From CAMAVH01 sp964628235 (GTDB taxonomy: Bacteria; Pseudomonadota; Alphaproteobacteria; SMXQ01): a DNA stretch of 64,000 nucleotides. Shown here piece after piece: positions 1 through 8,317 of this stretch. The notes under the pieces are model-generated. The model was not told the origin of the DNA. It worked only from the letters and a program-made list of their open reading frames with translations, and ran no database searches. Position 1 is the stretch's first letter, and the number at the start of each line of letters is the position of its first letter. The stretch lies in contig CAZVLU010000010.1 of NCBI GenBank assembly GCA_964628235.1, forward strand, positions 1 through 64,000. Reading direction: 5' to 3'. The position numbers and the translations under genes were made by a program.

Positions 1-307
1 GCAAATATTCGAAGGCGCCGCGTTGCGCGGCAGTGACGGCGGTGAGCAGCGTGTTCTGCGCGCTCATGACGACAATGCGTAGGTCCGGGCGCACCTTGCG
101 GATGCGCGGGATCAGATCGAGCCCATTCTCGTCGGGCAGGATCACGTCGGTGACGACAAGATCGCCCTCCCCGTCGGACACCCAGCGCCACAGCGTCGCG
201 GCATTGCCGGTGGTGCGCACGCGATAGCCGGTGCGGGCCAGAGCCTGCGCCAGGACCGTGCGGATGGCCTGGTCGTCGTCGGCTACGAGAATGGTCGATT
301 CCGTCAT
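1..307 (-). CDS. ntrC: NtrC nitrogen regulation response regulator, N-terminal part
   Basis: This is the first part of a gene that runs off the left edge; about 102 codons are visible. Translation from the ATG at 307 gives a receiver domain with an acidic pocket (ADDDQ), a phospho-acceptor Asp in VVTDVILPDENG and the switch residue in VVMSAQ. NtrC is the sigma-54 activator phosphorylated by NtrB under nitrogen limitation. Its ATG overlaps the ntrB stop in an ATGA arrangement (304-307), so the pair is translationally coupled. The AAA+ and DNA-binding domains lie outside the window, so the NtrC name rests on the receiver domain and the ntrB neighbour. Confidence 0.88.
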   Translation of the reverse strand, partial: MTESTILVADDDQAIRTVLAQALARTGYRVRTTGNAATLWRWVSDGEGDLVVTDVILPDENGLDLIPRIRKVRPDLRIVVMSAQNTLLTAVTAAQRGAFEYL

Positions 308-1428
308 TGTTTTTGGCCGCTCGCGTTACGCTGGTGGATCGGAAGATGGACGCGGAAGTTCGCGCCCTTCGCCATATTGACGAATTCGATGATGCCGCCA
401 TGGTCGCCGATGATCTTGGCGACCAAGGCAAGTCCGAGACCTGTACCGTTCACTTTCGTTGTGACGAAAGGGTCGAACAGGTGCGGCCGTAGATCTTCGG
501 GAATGCCGTCGCCATTGTCCTGCACGCTGACGAGCAGCGGCAGTTGCACATGGGTGTCGGTGCCCGGCAGCGCCAAGCGCACGCCATGCTGATAGGCGGT
601 GGACAAAACGACTTCGCCGCCCTGCTGCGGACAAGCTTCGCAGGCGTTTTTCACCAGATTGAGAAAGACCTGGATGAGCTGGTCGCGGTTGCCCGCGACC
701 GGCGGCAGCGACGGATCGTAGTTCTCGGTGAATCGGATATGCTTGCCGAAGCCGTTCTGCGCGATGCGCCGCACGTGCTCCAGCACCTGATGGATGTTCA
801 CCGCGTCGCGCTCGATATGCGGACGGTCGGAGAACATCTCCATGCGGTCGATCAGGCCGCAGATGCGGTCGGTCTCTTCGATGATGAGGCGCGTCAGCGG
901 CCGATCGGTGATTTCGGCGTTCTGCTCGAGCAACTGCGCCGCGCCGCGAATGCCCGACAGCGGATTCTTGATCTCATGCGCCAAAATCGCCGCCATGGCG
1001 GTGACCGAGCGCGCGACGTTGCGATGGGTGAGTTGGCGATCCATCTTCAAGGCGATGGAGCGCTCATGGAACATGACCACGACGCCATCGGTGCGCTCGC
1101 CGATCGGCGCGACCTGGATCGTCAGGACATGCGCGCCGATGCGCGGAGTCTCCAGCGTCACGCCATATTCGGAGACGCTGCTGCCCGTTTGATGCACCTG
1201 ATCGATCAGCGTGAAGAGCGGGCTGTCGGCGGGGATCATCTCCTGCAACGACTTGCCTTTGAGATAGCCGATGCTCGCCTGCAGAAATTGTTCGGCCGCC
1301 GCATTCACATATTCGATGCGCTTGCCGTCCCTGATAATGAGAATCGGATCGGGCAGCGCGCTCAGCACCGTCTCATGCAGGCCTTCACCGCTGGTGGAAT
1401 AAGGGCGCTTGAGAAGATTGGCGGACAT
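304..1428 (-). CDS. ntrB: NtrB nitrogen regulation sensor histidine kinase/phosphatase
   Basis: A soluble 374-residue kinase of the two-component nitrogen system. An N-terminal PAS domain covers about residues 18-125. The dimerisation domain carries the phosphorylated His151 in the motif LAHEIKNPLSG, followed by an ATPase domain with an N box (LVKNACEA) and a G box (DNGDGIPE). No membrane segment is visible, as expected for NtrB, which is controlled by PII rather than by an external ligand. It is the first gene of the ntrBC pair and overlaps ntrC by 4 bases. In many Hyphomicrobiales dusB (nifR3) lies directly upstream of ntrB. Here that place holds about 230 non-coding bases and then a CcsA-like gene. 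Confidence 0.93.
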   Translation of the reverse strand: MSANLLKRPYSTSGEGLHETVLSALPDPILIIRDGKRIEYVNAAAEQFLQASIGYLKGKSLQEMIPADSPLFTLIDQVHQTGSSVSEYGVTLETPRIGAHVLTIQVAPIGERTDGVVVMFHERSIALKMDRQLTHRNVARSVTAMAAILAHEIKNPLSGIRGAAQLLEQNAEITDRPLTRLIIEETDRICGLIDRMEMFSDRPHIERDAVNIHQVLEHVRRIAQNGFGKHIRFTENYDPSLPPVAGNRDQLIQVFLNLVKNACEACPQQGGEVVLSTAYQHGVRLALPGTDTHVQLPLLVSVQDNGDGIPEDLRPHLFDPFVTTKVNGTGLGLALVAKIIGDHGGIIEFVNMAKGANFRVHLPIHQRNASGQKQ

Positions 1429-1458
1429 TGGGGGATTTTCTCTGCCAGACCATGAACT

Positions 1459-1475
1459 TGCTCACAAAGTGAGCA
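1459..1475. promoter_or_regulatory. Perfect 7-bp inverted repeat upstream of ntrB
   Basis: TGCTCAC-AAA-GTGAGCA lies about 30 bases upstream of the ntrB start. It is a perfect palindrome with a 3-base centre, the size of a dimeric regulator site. No binding protein can be assigned. The rest of 1429-1659 holds nothing recognisable. Confidence 0.4.
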
Positions 1476-1659
1476 TATGGGAATCATGACCAAATGTTAG
1501 GCAAGACTATCCACCGCCCTTCGCATTTGCAATAGAATTGTCGCTGAGACCGCACCGCCGAATGCCATTCGGGAACAGGGCTGAGATGGCGCGCCAGCCC
1601 CCGGAACTCCTTCAGTCAACTGATCTAAGTGGAAAAAACGGCGAAAGTTGCCGGAACGC

Positions 1660-2505
1660 TCAATTGCCGCCGATCAACACATCGGTGACGAATTTGACGC
1701 CTGGATAGGCGAAGGCGAGGACCAAATAGGCCCCGAGCAGAACGCGGGCGAGCCGGCGCCCGCCGACGCCAAGGCGCGAATGGAGCGCCAGGAGCGCCAC
1801 CACAACGGCAAAGGCGATGAAGGCCAAAACGACCTTATGCGTGAGCGGCAACAGCGCGCCGGTCTCGAGATATTGCGCCGCCATGCCGCTCATGAGAGCG
1901 ATAGCGAGCAGAGCGGCCGTCGCCATCAGCAAGCGGCTCTGCACGCGTTCGCCGTCGGCCACCGCCGGCATGCGCGCGGCGAGCGACGCGCCGGGCGGCG
2001 CCTTGCGCTTAAGCGCGCTCTCACGCAACAGAACGCCGATCCCGGCCACCGCCGCCAAGGTCGCCGAGGCATAGGCCAACACGGCGGCGATGATATGGGC
2101 CGTCATCCAGGGGCCGAGCGGGCCGATGAGCGGGCGCTCCGGCGCGCCGCTCCACAGGATCGCCGGCAAAGCCATGAGAGAGAGATAGGCGAACAGCGGC
2201 CCTGCCAAGCGGCGCGCGTCGGACGACACCGCGGCCAGCCCTGCATAGAGCGCTAGCGTGACGACGATGATGAGCCACAGACTCGGTGCGAATCCGGTGC
2301 GCCAGCCGGCGGCGAATTGCGCCATCGTCCAGGCGGCGCTGCCGGCGAAGGCGACCGCGCCGAGCAGCCAGAACAGCCCCGGCCCGCGGGCGCTCTCCTG
2401 GCCGACCGGAAAGGCGCGCGGCGATAGCGCGTAAAACGTCGCCGGCAACAGCGCGACGAGCGCCGAAAGGCCGAAGACGAAACTGTGCGTTGTGGCGAAA
2501 AGCAT
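1660..2505 (-). CDS. CcsA/YpjD-family cytochrome c assembly-type membrane protein
   Basis: An inner-membrane protein of about 281 residues with roughly eight hydrophobic helices, resembling the HemX/YpjD/CcsA branch of cytochrome c assembly proteins. Features are a helix-rich N-terminal half, a central loop (APERPLIGPLGPWMTAH) with a His in a conserved-looking position, and a second His in PLTHKVVL near the C-terminus. Such paired histidines bind haem in true CcsA/CcmC proteins. The start at 2505 was chosen because translation upstream of it gives an Arg-rich, unhydrophobic sequence. It is divergent from ispDF, with 113 bases between them. The exact role is not known; YpjD-type proteins are mostly uncharacterised. 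Confidence 0.68.
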   Translation of the reverse strand: MLFATTHSFVFGLSALVALLPATFYALSPRAFPVGQESARGPGLFWLLGAVAFAGSAAWTMAQFAAGWRTGFAPSLWLIIVVTLALYAGLAAVSSDARRLAGPLFAYLSLMALPAILWSGAPERPLIGPLGPWMTAHIIAAVLAYASATLAAVAGIGVLLRESALKRKAPPGASLAARMPAVADGERVQSRLLMATAALLAIALMSGMAAQYLETGALLPLTHKVVLAFIAFAVVVALLALHSRLGVGGRRLARVLLGAYLVLAFAYPGVKFVTDVLIGGN

Positions 2506-2618
2506 GTCTGGACTATACACCCATCGCGCCGGCTGCGCCCGCCCCGGCGATTTATGGCTCTTAGAGCATTTAGGCTTGGCTTGGAAGACGGCGGCGGACG
2601 GGCTAGGTTGGCGCCGCC

Positions 2619-3839
2619 ATGACCAGCCATGCCACAGAGACATCCTGCATCGCCTTGATCGTCGCCGCCGGGCGCGGCAGCCGATTCGCCTCGGCTTCAC
2701 CCGGCGCGCCCAAGCAGTACCGCGACCTCGGCGGTATGCCCGTTTTGCGCCGCGCCGCCCTGCCCTTTCTCCATCACCCGAAGGTCGCTGGCGTACGCGT
2801 CGTCATCCATGCCGACGACCGCGCGCTCTATGACGAGGCGATGGCCGGTCTCGATCTCCTGCCGCCAGTCCATGGCGGCGCAGCGCGCCAAGACTCCGTG
2901 CGCCTCGGCCTCGAAAGCCTCGCTGGGCAGGCGCCGACCACGGTGCTGATCCACGACGCGGCGCGGCCCTTCGTCGATGCCGGCATCATCGAGCGCAGCC
3001 TCGCCGGCCTCGAACATCATCCCGGCGCCATCGCCGCCGTGCCGCTCGCCGACAGCCTGAAACGCGGAAACGATAACATCGTCGCCGCCGCTGTCGAACG
3101 CGAAGGGCTATGGCGCGCGCAAACGCCGCAAGCCTTCCGCTACGCCGATATCCTGGCCGCGCACCGCAAGGTCGCCGCGGCGGAAAACATGGGCTACGAC
3201 CGCGGCTTCACCGACGACGCTGCCGTGATGGAACAAGCCGGCGGCACCGTCGGCCTGACGCTCGGCAGCGAAGACAATTTCAAGATCACCACTGAAGCGG
3301 ATCTGGCGCGTGCCGAGCGGCAATTGCTTGCGTCGCTCGGCGACATCCGCACCGGCTTCGGCGTCGATGTCCATGCCTTCGGACCTGTCGGTGAAAAAGA
3401 TCACGTGACGCTCTGCGGCCTCAAGGTCCCAAGTCCGCGCGGCCTAGTCGGCCATTCCGACGCCGACGTCGGCCTCCATGCCATCACCGACGCTTTGCTC
3501 GCCTGTATCGGCGACGGCGACATCGGCAGCCATTTCCCGCCGAGCGACCCGCAATGGAAAGGCGTCGATTCGGCGGTCTTCCTGCGCCATGCCGTCGGCC
3601 TCGTCCAAGCGCAGGGCGGCATGATCGCCCATCTCGACGTCACCATGCTGTGCGAAGCGCCCAAGGTCTCGCCGCACCGCGAGGCCATGCGCGCGCGCAT
3701 TGCCGAGATTGCCGGCATCTCCATCGGCCGCGTCAGCGTCAAGGCGACGACCACCGAGAAGCTCGGATTCCTCGGGCGCGGCGAAGGCATCGCGGCGCAA
3801 GCGGTCGCCACGGTGCGTCTGCCCGCCGGAGTTCTTTGA
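2619..3839 (+). CDS. ispDF: Bifunctional IspD/IspF enzyme of the MEP isoprenoid pathway
   Basis: A 406-residue fusion of two enzymes of the non-mevalonate pathway. The first half (to about residue 240) is 2-C-methyl-D-erythritol 4-phosphate cytidylyltransferase, with the nucleotide-binding motif VAAGRGSRF and a Lys in APKQYRDLGG. The second half is MECDP synthase, starting at GFGVDVHAF (Asp and His zinc ligands), with GHSDADVGLHAITDALLA and FPPSDPQWKG. The fusion is typical of Alphaproteobacteria. pgpA follows after 5 bases, so ispDF-pgpA-cinA form one operon. Confidence 0.96.
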   Translation: MTSHATETSCIALIVAAGRGSRFASASPGAPKQYRDLGGMPVLRRAALPFLHHPKVAGVRVVIHADDRALYDEAMAGLDLLPPVHGGAARQDSVRLGLESLAGQAPTTVLIHDAARPFVDAGIIERSLAGLEHHPGAIAAVPLADSLKRGNDNIVAAAVEREGLWRAQTPQAFRYADILAAHRKVAAAENMGYDRGFTDDAAVMEQAGGTVGLTLGSEDNFKITTEADLARAERQLLASLGDIRTGFGVDVHAFGPVGEKDHVTLCGLKVPSPRGLVGHSDADVGLHAITDALLACIGDGDIGSHFPPSDPQWKGVDSAVFLRHAVGLVQAQGGMIAHLDVTMLCEAPKVSPHREAMRARIAEIAGISIGRVSVKATTTEKLGFLGRGEGIAAQAVATVRLPAGVL

Positions 3840-3844
3840 GCCGC

Positions 3845-4378
3845 ATGACCGATATCCCCCCCGAAGCGGCAACGCCGTCGGCGCCCGTCCCGCGCGGCTT
3901 GCCCAATTGGCATCCGGCCTATCTGATCGCCACCGGCTTTGGCATCGGCCATTTGCCGAAAGCGCCGGGCACTTGGGCATCCGCCATCACCCTGCCCTTC
4001 GCCTTCGGCATCTATTACCTCGGCGGCCCGCCCGTGGTGATTCTGTTCGTGTTCTATCTCTTCTGCCTCGGCTGGTGGGCGTCGCATGTCTATGTGAAGC
4101 GCCGCATGGTGCAGGACCCCTCCGAGATCGTCATCGACGAGATCGCCGCGCAGATGGCCGTGTTCATCGTCGTGCCGCCGACTTGGTACAACCTGATCCT
4201 CGGCTTCGCGCTGTTCCGCCTGTTCGATATTTGGAAGCCTTGGCCGATCAGCTGGGCCGACCGTGAGATCGGCGGCGGCTTCGGCGTGTTGTTCGACGAC
4301 ATGCTGGCCGCCATCTATGCCGGCGGCCTCTTGTGGCTGATCAATTCGATCATCGCCGCCAATACGGTCGCGACTTAG
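3845..4378 (+). CDS. pgpA: Phosphatidylglycerophosphatase A
   Basis: A 177-residue membrane enzyme that dephosphorylates phosphatidylglycerol phosphate to phosphatidylglycerol. The family signature is seen in GFGIGHLPKAPGTWAS near the N-terminus and in EIVIDEIAAQM and LFRLFDIWKPWPI further on; the acidic DE pair is probably catalytic. At least three hydrophobic segments surround these motifs. The ATG at 3845 lies 5 bases after the ispDF stop; in-frame codons further upstream lie inside ispDF. cinA follows directly. Confidence 0.93.
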   Translation: MTDIPPEAATPSAPVPRGLPNWHPAYLIATGFGIGHLPKAPGTWASAITLPFAFGIYYLGGPPVVILFVFYLFCLGWWASHVYVKRRMVQDPSEIVIDEIAAQMAVFIVVPPTWYNLILGFALFRLFDIWKPWPISWADREIGGGFGVLFDDMLAAIYAGGLLWLINSIIAANTVAT

Positions 4379-4386
4379 GAGCGATG

Positions 4387-4887
4387 ATGGCCTTTCCCGC
4401 CGACATCTTGCAGCAGGCCGCAGCCGTTCTCGCCGCGGCGCGGGCGCAAGGCTTGCGCATCGCCACAGCGGAATCCTGCACCGGCGGATTGGTCGCCGGC
4501 GCGCTCACGGAAATCGCCGGATCGTCGGACGTCGTCGAATGCGGCTTCGTCACCTATGCCAACGACGCGAAAACGGCATTGCTCGGCGTCGCGCCGGCTT
4601 GGCTGAACGATCCCAACGTCGGCGCGGTCAGCGAAGTGGTGGCGCGCGCCATGGCCGAAGGCGCGCTGCGCGCAGCGCCGGTCGATCTGACTGTGGCCAT
4701 CACCGGCATCGCCGGTCCAGGCGGCGGGTCGCCCAACAAACCGGTCGGCCTCGTGCATTTTGCTTGCGCGCGCAGCGGTCGTGCAACTTTGCATGAGCGT
4801 CACGTCTTCGCGGGCGATCGCTCGGCGGTGCGTCTCGCCGCCCTGCGCTTGGCGCTCACGCTGCTCACGCGACAAATTGCATCCTAA
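4387..4887 (+). CDS. cinA: CinA C-terminal domain protein, nicotinamide-nucleotide amidohydrolase (PncC type)
   Basis: A stand-alone CinA C-terminal domain of about 166 residues. Family motifs are TAESCTGGL near the N-terminus, YANDAKTALLGV, and TGIAGPGGGSPNKPVGLVHF. PncC proteins deamidate nicotinamide mononucleotide to nicotinate mononucleotide in pyridine nucleotide recycling. The N-terminal CinA domain is absent, as is usual in this group. Two adjacent ATGs exist at 4384 and 4387. The second is favoured because AGGAG (4377-4381) is then 5 rather than 2 bases away. Confidence 0.92.
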   Translation: MAFPADILQQAAAVLAAARAQGLRIATAESCTGGLVAGALTEIAGSSDVVECGFVTYANDAKTALLGVAPAWLNDPNVGAVSEVVARAMAEGALRAAPVDLTVAITGIAGPGGGSPNKPVGLVHFACARSGRATLHERHVFAGDRSAVRLAALRLALTLLTRQIAS

Positions 4888-4995
4888 GAATTCTTTCTCG
4901 ATAAGACGATAAACCTGAGTGCGCGCGTTCCCGGAACGACGCGGCTGCGTTCCTCGTTGCTCAACGTCTTTTATCGCAGCACAGGAGTATCCCCC

Positions 4996-5385
4996 ATGAA
5001 CATCCGCAATATCTTGCTCGCAGGCGCCGCCGCTCTCGCCTTCACGACGCCGGTTTTCGCGCAGTCGGCGACCAACGCGCCGGCCGGCACGCTCACCGTC
5101 ATTCAGAATGACGACACCATGGTGCAGCCGATGAACGTCAACGTCGGCAAGCTTGAAGGCATGGATGTGATCGGCGCCAATGGCCAGAAGATCGGCGATG
5201 TCGAAGATGTCCTCGCCGATTCCTCGGGCAAGGCGGTCGCGGTGTCGATCGACGCCGGCAGCTTCCTGCAGATGAATCAGAAAGAAGTCATCATGCAGCT
5301 CAGCGCGTTGCAGCATCGCGACGGCAAGCTGCACACCTCGATGACCAAAGAGCAGATCAGCGCCCTGCCCGATCATAAGAACTAA
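4996..5385 (+). CDS. Secreted PRC-barrel domain protein
   Basis: A 129-residue exported protein. It starts with a signal peptide ending in PVFA-QS, then has a Thr/Asn-rich stretch, then a PRC-barrel-like domain with GMDVIGANGQKIGDVEDVLAD. The start at 4996 has an AGGAG Shine-Dalgarno sequence (4983-4987) and leaves a clean signal peptide; an ATG at 4957 would add 13 residues before it. PRC barrels occur in RNA-processing, photosynthetic and small periplasmic stress proteins. No specific role can be given here. Confidence 0.82.
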   Translation: MNIRNILLAGAAALAFTTPVFAQSATNAPAGTLTVIQNDDTMVQPMNVNVGKLEGMDVIGANGQKIGDVEDVLADSSGKAVAVSIDAGSFLQMNQKEVIMQLSALQHRDGKLHTSMTKEQISALPDHKN

Positions 5386-5401
5386 ATTATACAGCTAAAT
5401 G

Positions 5402-5432
5402 AAAAGGGCGGCTCCATGAGCCGCCCCTTTTC
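5402..5432. terminator. Bidirectional intrinsic terminator
   Basis: The arms AAAAGGGCGGCTC and GAGCCGCCCCTTTT flank a three-base loop, with one unpaired C. A T-run follows on the plus strand and the A-run gives the same on the minus strand. It sits between the convergent PRC-barrel gene and coq10 and can serve both. Confidence 0.88.
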
Positions 5433-5897
5433 TTATAACGGGGTGATGGCTGAAGGCCCGTAAAGCTTGGCGGCGCGCGCCTCGAAAGCATTGACCATGC
5501 GTTTCACCGCTTCGTGGAACAGCGCCCCGATCAGCGTTTCCAGAATCTTCGAGCGGAATTCGAATTCGACATGGAAATCGATCAGCGTGCCGCCATCGCT
5601 CGCATTGAAGACCCACTTGTTGCTCATGTGGCGCATCGGGCCGTCGATATAGGCGACTTCGATGCGCGGCACGACGCCCTCGGCCGGCGGCGTCAGCGTC
5701 ACGCGCGAGGTGAAGCGTTCGCGGATCATCTTGAAGCCGATCACCAGATCGGCGATCACCTCGGTCTCGCGGCGTTCGCGAATCCGCGCGCCGACGCACC
5801 AAGGCAAAAACTCCGGATATTTGTCGATATCGGCCACGAGCGCATAAAGCTGCTCGGGGCTGTAGGGCATGAATTTCTGCTCGGCATGGACCGGCAT
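5433..5897 (-). CDS. Coq10/RatA-like START-domain protein
   Basis: A 154-residue START/polyketide-cyclase-fold protein. It has the family pattern YSPEQLYALVADIDKYPEFLPWC near the N-terminus, and FEFRSKILETLIGALFHEAVKRM in the C-terminal helix. In eukaryotes and Alphaproteobacteria Coq10 binds ubiquinone or its precursors and helps respiratory function; the E. coli homologue is called RatA. It is the last gene of the lipA side of the minus-strand series, 19 bases after the lipA stop. Confidence 0.88.
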   Translation of the reverse strand: MPVHAEQKFMPYSPEQLYALVADIDKYPEFLPWCVGARIRERRETEVIADLVIGFKMIRERFTSRVTLTPPAEGVVPRIEVAYIDGPMRHMSNKWVFNASDGGTLIDFHVEFEFRSKILETLIGALFHEAVKRMVNAFEARAAKLYGPSAITPL

Positions 5898-5916
5898 CGC
5901 GCGAGTCGATCCCTGC

Positions 5917-6843
5917 TTAGCGCTGCGCGGCGGCGAGCTTCTTCTCGCGCGCCTCGCGCAGGCGGCGGAAATCCTCTTCCGCGTGATAGGACGAGCGCGT
6001 CAGCGGCGACGAGGACACAAGAAGGAAGCCTTTGGCGCGCGCCTTCGCGGCATAGGCGTTGAACTCATCGGGCGTGACGAAGCGCTCAACCTTGGCATGC
6101 TTGGGCGTCGGCTGGAGATATTGGCCGATGGTCAGGAAATCGACATCGGCGGCGCGCAGGTCGTCCATCACCTGATGGACCTCCTCCGGCGTCTCGCGGT
6201 GGCCGCCCTTGTTGCGGGCCTTGGTGAAGATCGACGGCACGACCTTTTTGACGCGATCCAACAGCCGCAGCGAATTGAAATAGCGCGCGCCCGGGCGGAT
6301 CGTCGCGTAAAGGCGCGGCACCGTCTCGAGATTATGGTTGTAGACGTCGGGCCGCGCGTTGGCGACGAGGTCGATGCTCTCGGGCTGGCGCAGGAAATCC
6401 GGCGTCAGCACTTCGATGGTGGTGCCCGGCGCCTTGACGCGAAGCTTTTCGATACATTGCACGAACTGGTTGGCGCCGCCGTCCTTCAGGTCGTCGCGGT
6501 CGACCGAGGTGATGACGACATGCTCGAGGCCGAGCGTGGCGATGGCGGTCGCCAGATTCTCCGGCTCGTGCGGATCGACGAGGTTCGGCTTGCCGGTCTT
6601 GACGTTGCAGAAGGCGCAGGCGCGCGTGCAGGTGTCGCCGAGAATCATCACCGTGGCGTGCTTCTTGGTCCAGCACTCGCCGATGTTCGGGCAGGCCGCT
6701 TCTTCGCAGACGGTATGAAGCTTCAGGCCGTGCAACAGCTTGCGCGTCTCGTTGTATTGCAACGAGTTGGGCGCCTTGACCCGAATCCAATCGGGTTTCG
6801 GGACGCGTTGCGGCTTGTCGCTGGTGGCAGGCGTATCGCTCAT
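5917..6843 (-). CDS. lipA: Lipoyl synthase (radical SAM)
   Basis: A 308-residue radical SAM enzyme that inserts two sulfurs into octanoyl groups on the lipoyl domains of the pyruvate dehydrogenase complex encoded just upstream. The auxiliary cluster motif CEEAACPNIGEC is followed by the SAM-cluster motif CTRACAFC. The start at 6843 has GGAGAG at a suitable distance; an ATG at 6876 would add 11 residues without homology. Its place behind lpd and pdhABC puts lipoylation with the enzymes that need it. Confidence 0.96.
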   Translation of the reverse strand: MSDTPATSDKPQRVPKPDWIRVKAPNSLQYNETRKLLHGLKLHTVCEEAACPNIGECWTKKHATVMILGDTCTRACAFCNVKTGKPNLVDPHEPENLATAIATLGLEHVVITSVDRDDLKDGGANQFVQCIEKLRVKAPGTTIEVLTPDFLRQPESIDLVANARPDVYNHNLETVPRLYATIRPGARYFNSLRLLDRVKKVVPSIFTKARNKGGHRETPEEVHQVMDDLRAADVDFLTIGQYLQPTPKHAKVERFVTPDEFNAYAAKARAKGFLLVSSSPLTRSSYHAEEDFRRLREAREKKLAAAQR

Positions 6844-6883
6844 AAGCTCTCCAGGTCCCCCCTGAAGCCCCCGCACAGTAACG

Positions 6884-8308
6884 CTAGATGTGGATCACGC
6901 GGCCGAAGGCGTCAAGGACGCCCTCATGCATGACCTCAGAAATGGTCGGATGCGGGAAGACCGTGTGCATCAGTTCCGCCTCGGTGGTCTCCAATTCGCG
7001 AGCGATGGTGTAGCCCTGGATCAGTTCGGTGACTTCGGCGCCGATCATATGCGCGCCAAGCAGCGCGCCGGTCTTGGCATCGAACACCGTTTTCACTAGG
7101 CCGTCCTGCTCGCCCATGGCCACGGCCTTACCGTTGCCGATGAACGGAAATTTGCCGACTTTGACCTGGAAGCCTTTGTCCTTGGCGGCCTTCTCGGTCA
7201 GCCCGACGCTCGCCACCTGCGGGCGGCAATAGGTGCAGCCCGGAATGTTGTCGGCCTTGAACGGATGCACCGGCAAGCCGGCAATCTTCTCGACGCAAAC
7301 GACGCCTTCATGGCTCGCCTTGTGCGCCAGCCACGGCGGACCGGTCAAATCGCCGATGGCATAGACGCCCGGCTCGCCAGTCTGGCCGTAACCGTCGACC
7401 GTCACATGGGTGCGATCGACCTTCACCTTGGTGCCTTCGAGGCCGAGGTTCTCGACATTGCCGACGATACCAACCGCGAGGATGACGCGGTCGACCGTCA
7501 GCGTCTCGGTCTTGACCTTGCCGTCCTTGTCCTTCAATTCGATCGTCGCCGTGACATTGTCCTTGCCGGTCTTGAGGCCCTTCACGGTAGCCCCGGTGTG
7601 GATCTTCATGCCGCGCTTCTCGAACGCCTTGCGCGCGAACGCGGAAATTTCCTCGTCCTCGACCGGCAGCACGCGGTCCATCACTTCGACGACAGTCACT
7701 TCGGCGCCGAGATCGCGGAAGAAGCTGGCGAATTCGATGCCGATGGCGCCCGAACCGACGACCAGCAAAGACTTCGGCATGGTGTTGGGCACCAGCGCCT
7801 CGCGGTAGCTCCAGATCAGCTTGCCGTCGGGCTCCAGGCCCGGCATCGAACGGGCACGGGCACCCGTCGCGAGAATCACATGCTTGGCCGTCAGGGCCGT
7901 CACTTTGCCATCAGCGCCGGTCACGGCGACCTTGCGCAGCGGGCCGGCCACGCCATCCAGCTTGGCCGAGCCGACGACGACCTCGATCTTGTTCTTCTTC
8001 ATGAGAAACGAGATGCCCTTGGACATCTGCGACGCGACGCCGCGCGAACGCTCGACGATCTTGTTCAAGTCGAAGTCGACGCCCTTGGCGCTCAGGCCGT
8101 AAGCGTCGGCATGTTGCATCGAATGATAGACCTCGGCGCTGCGCAGCAGCGCCTTGGTCGGGATGCAGCCCCAATTGAGGCATATGCCGCCCAGTTCGGC
8201 GCGCTCGACGATGGCGACCTTCAGCTTGAGCTGCGCCGCGCGGATGGCCGTGACATAGCCGCCCGGGCCGCTGCCGACGACGATGACGTCGAAATTGGTC
8301 TCAGCCAT
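6884..8308 (-). CDS. lpdA: Dihydrolipoyl dehydrogenase (E3)
   Basis: A 474-residue FAD enzyme that reoxidises dihydrolipoamide. It shows the N-terminal FAD fold (VVGSGPGGYV), the redox pair Cys43/Cys48 in GGICLNWGCIPTK, the NAD-binding GSGAIGIEFAS, the second FAD motif YAIGDLTG and the catalytic His in VFPHPTISE. It follows pdhC by 9 bases, so it is the E3 of the pyruvate dehydrogenase complex and possibly of others. Confidence 0.97.
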   Translation of the reverse strand: MAETNFDVIVVGSGPGGYVTAIRAAQLKLKVAIVERAELGGICLNWGCIPTKALLRSAEVYHSMQHADAYGLSAKGVDFDLNKIVERSRGVASQMSKGISFLMKKNKIEVVVGSAKLDGVAGPLRKVAVTGADGKVTALTAKHVILATGARARSMPGLEPDGKLIWSYREALVPNTMPKSLLVVGSGAIGIEFASFFRDLGAEVTVVEVMDRVLPVEDEEISAFARKAFEKRGMKIHTGATVKGLKTGKDNVTATIELKDKDGKVKTETLTVDRVILAVGIVGNVENLGLEGTKVKVDRTHVTVDGYGQTGEPGVYAIGDLTGPPWLAHKASHEGVVCVEKIAGLPVHPFKADNIPGCTYCRPQVASVGLTEKAAKDKGFQVKVGKFPFIGNGKAVAMGEQDGLVKTVFDAKTGALLGAHMIGAEVTELIQGYTIARELETTEAELMHTVFPHPTISEVMHEGVLDAFGRVIHI

Positions 8309-8317
8309 GGTCGGCTC

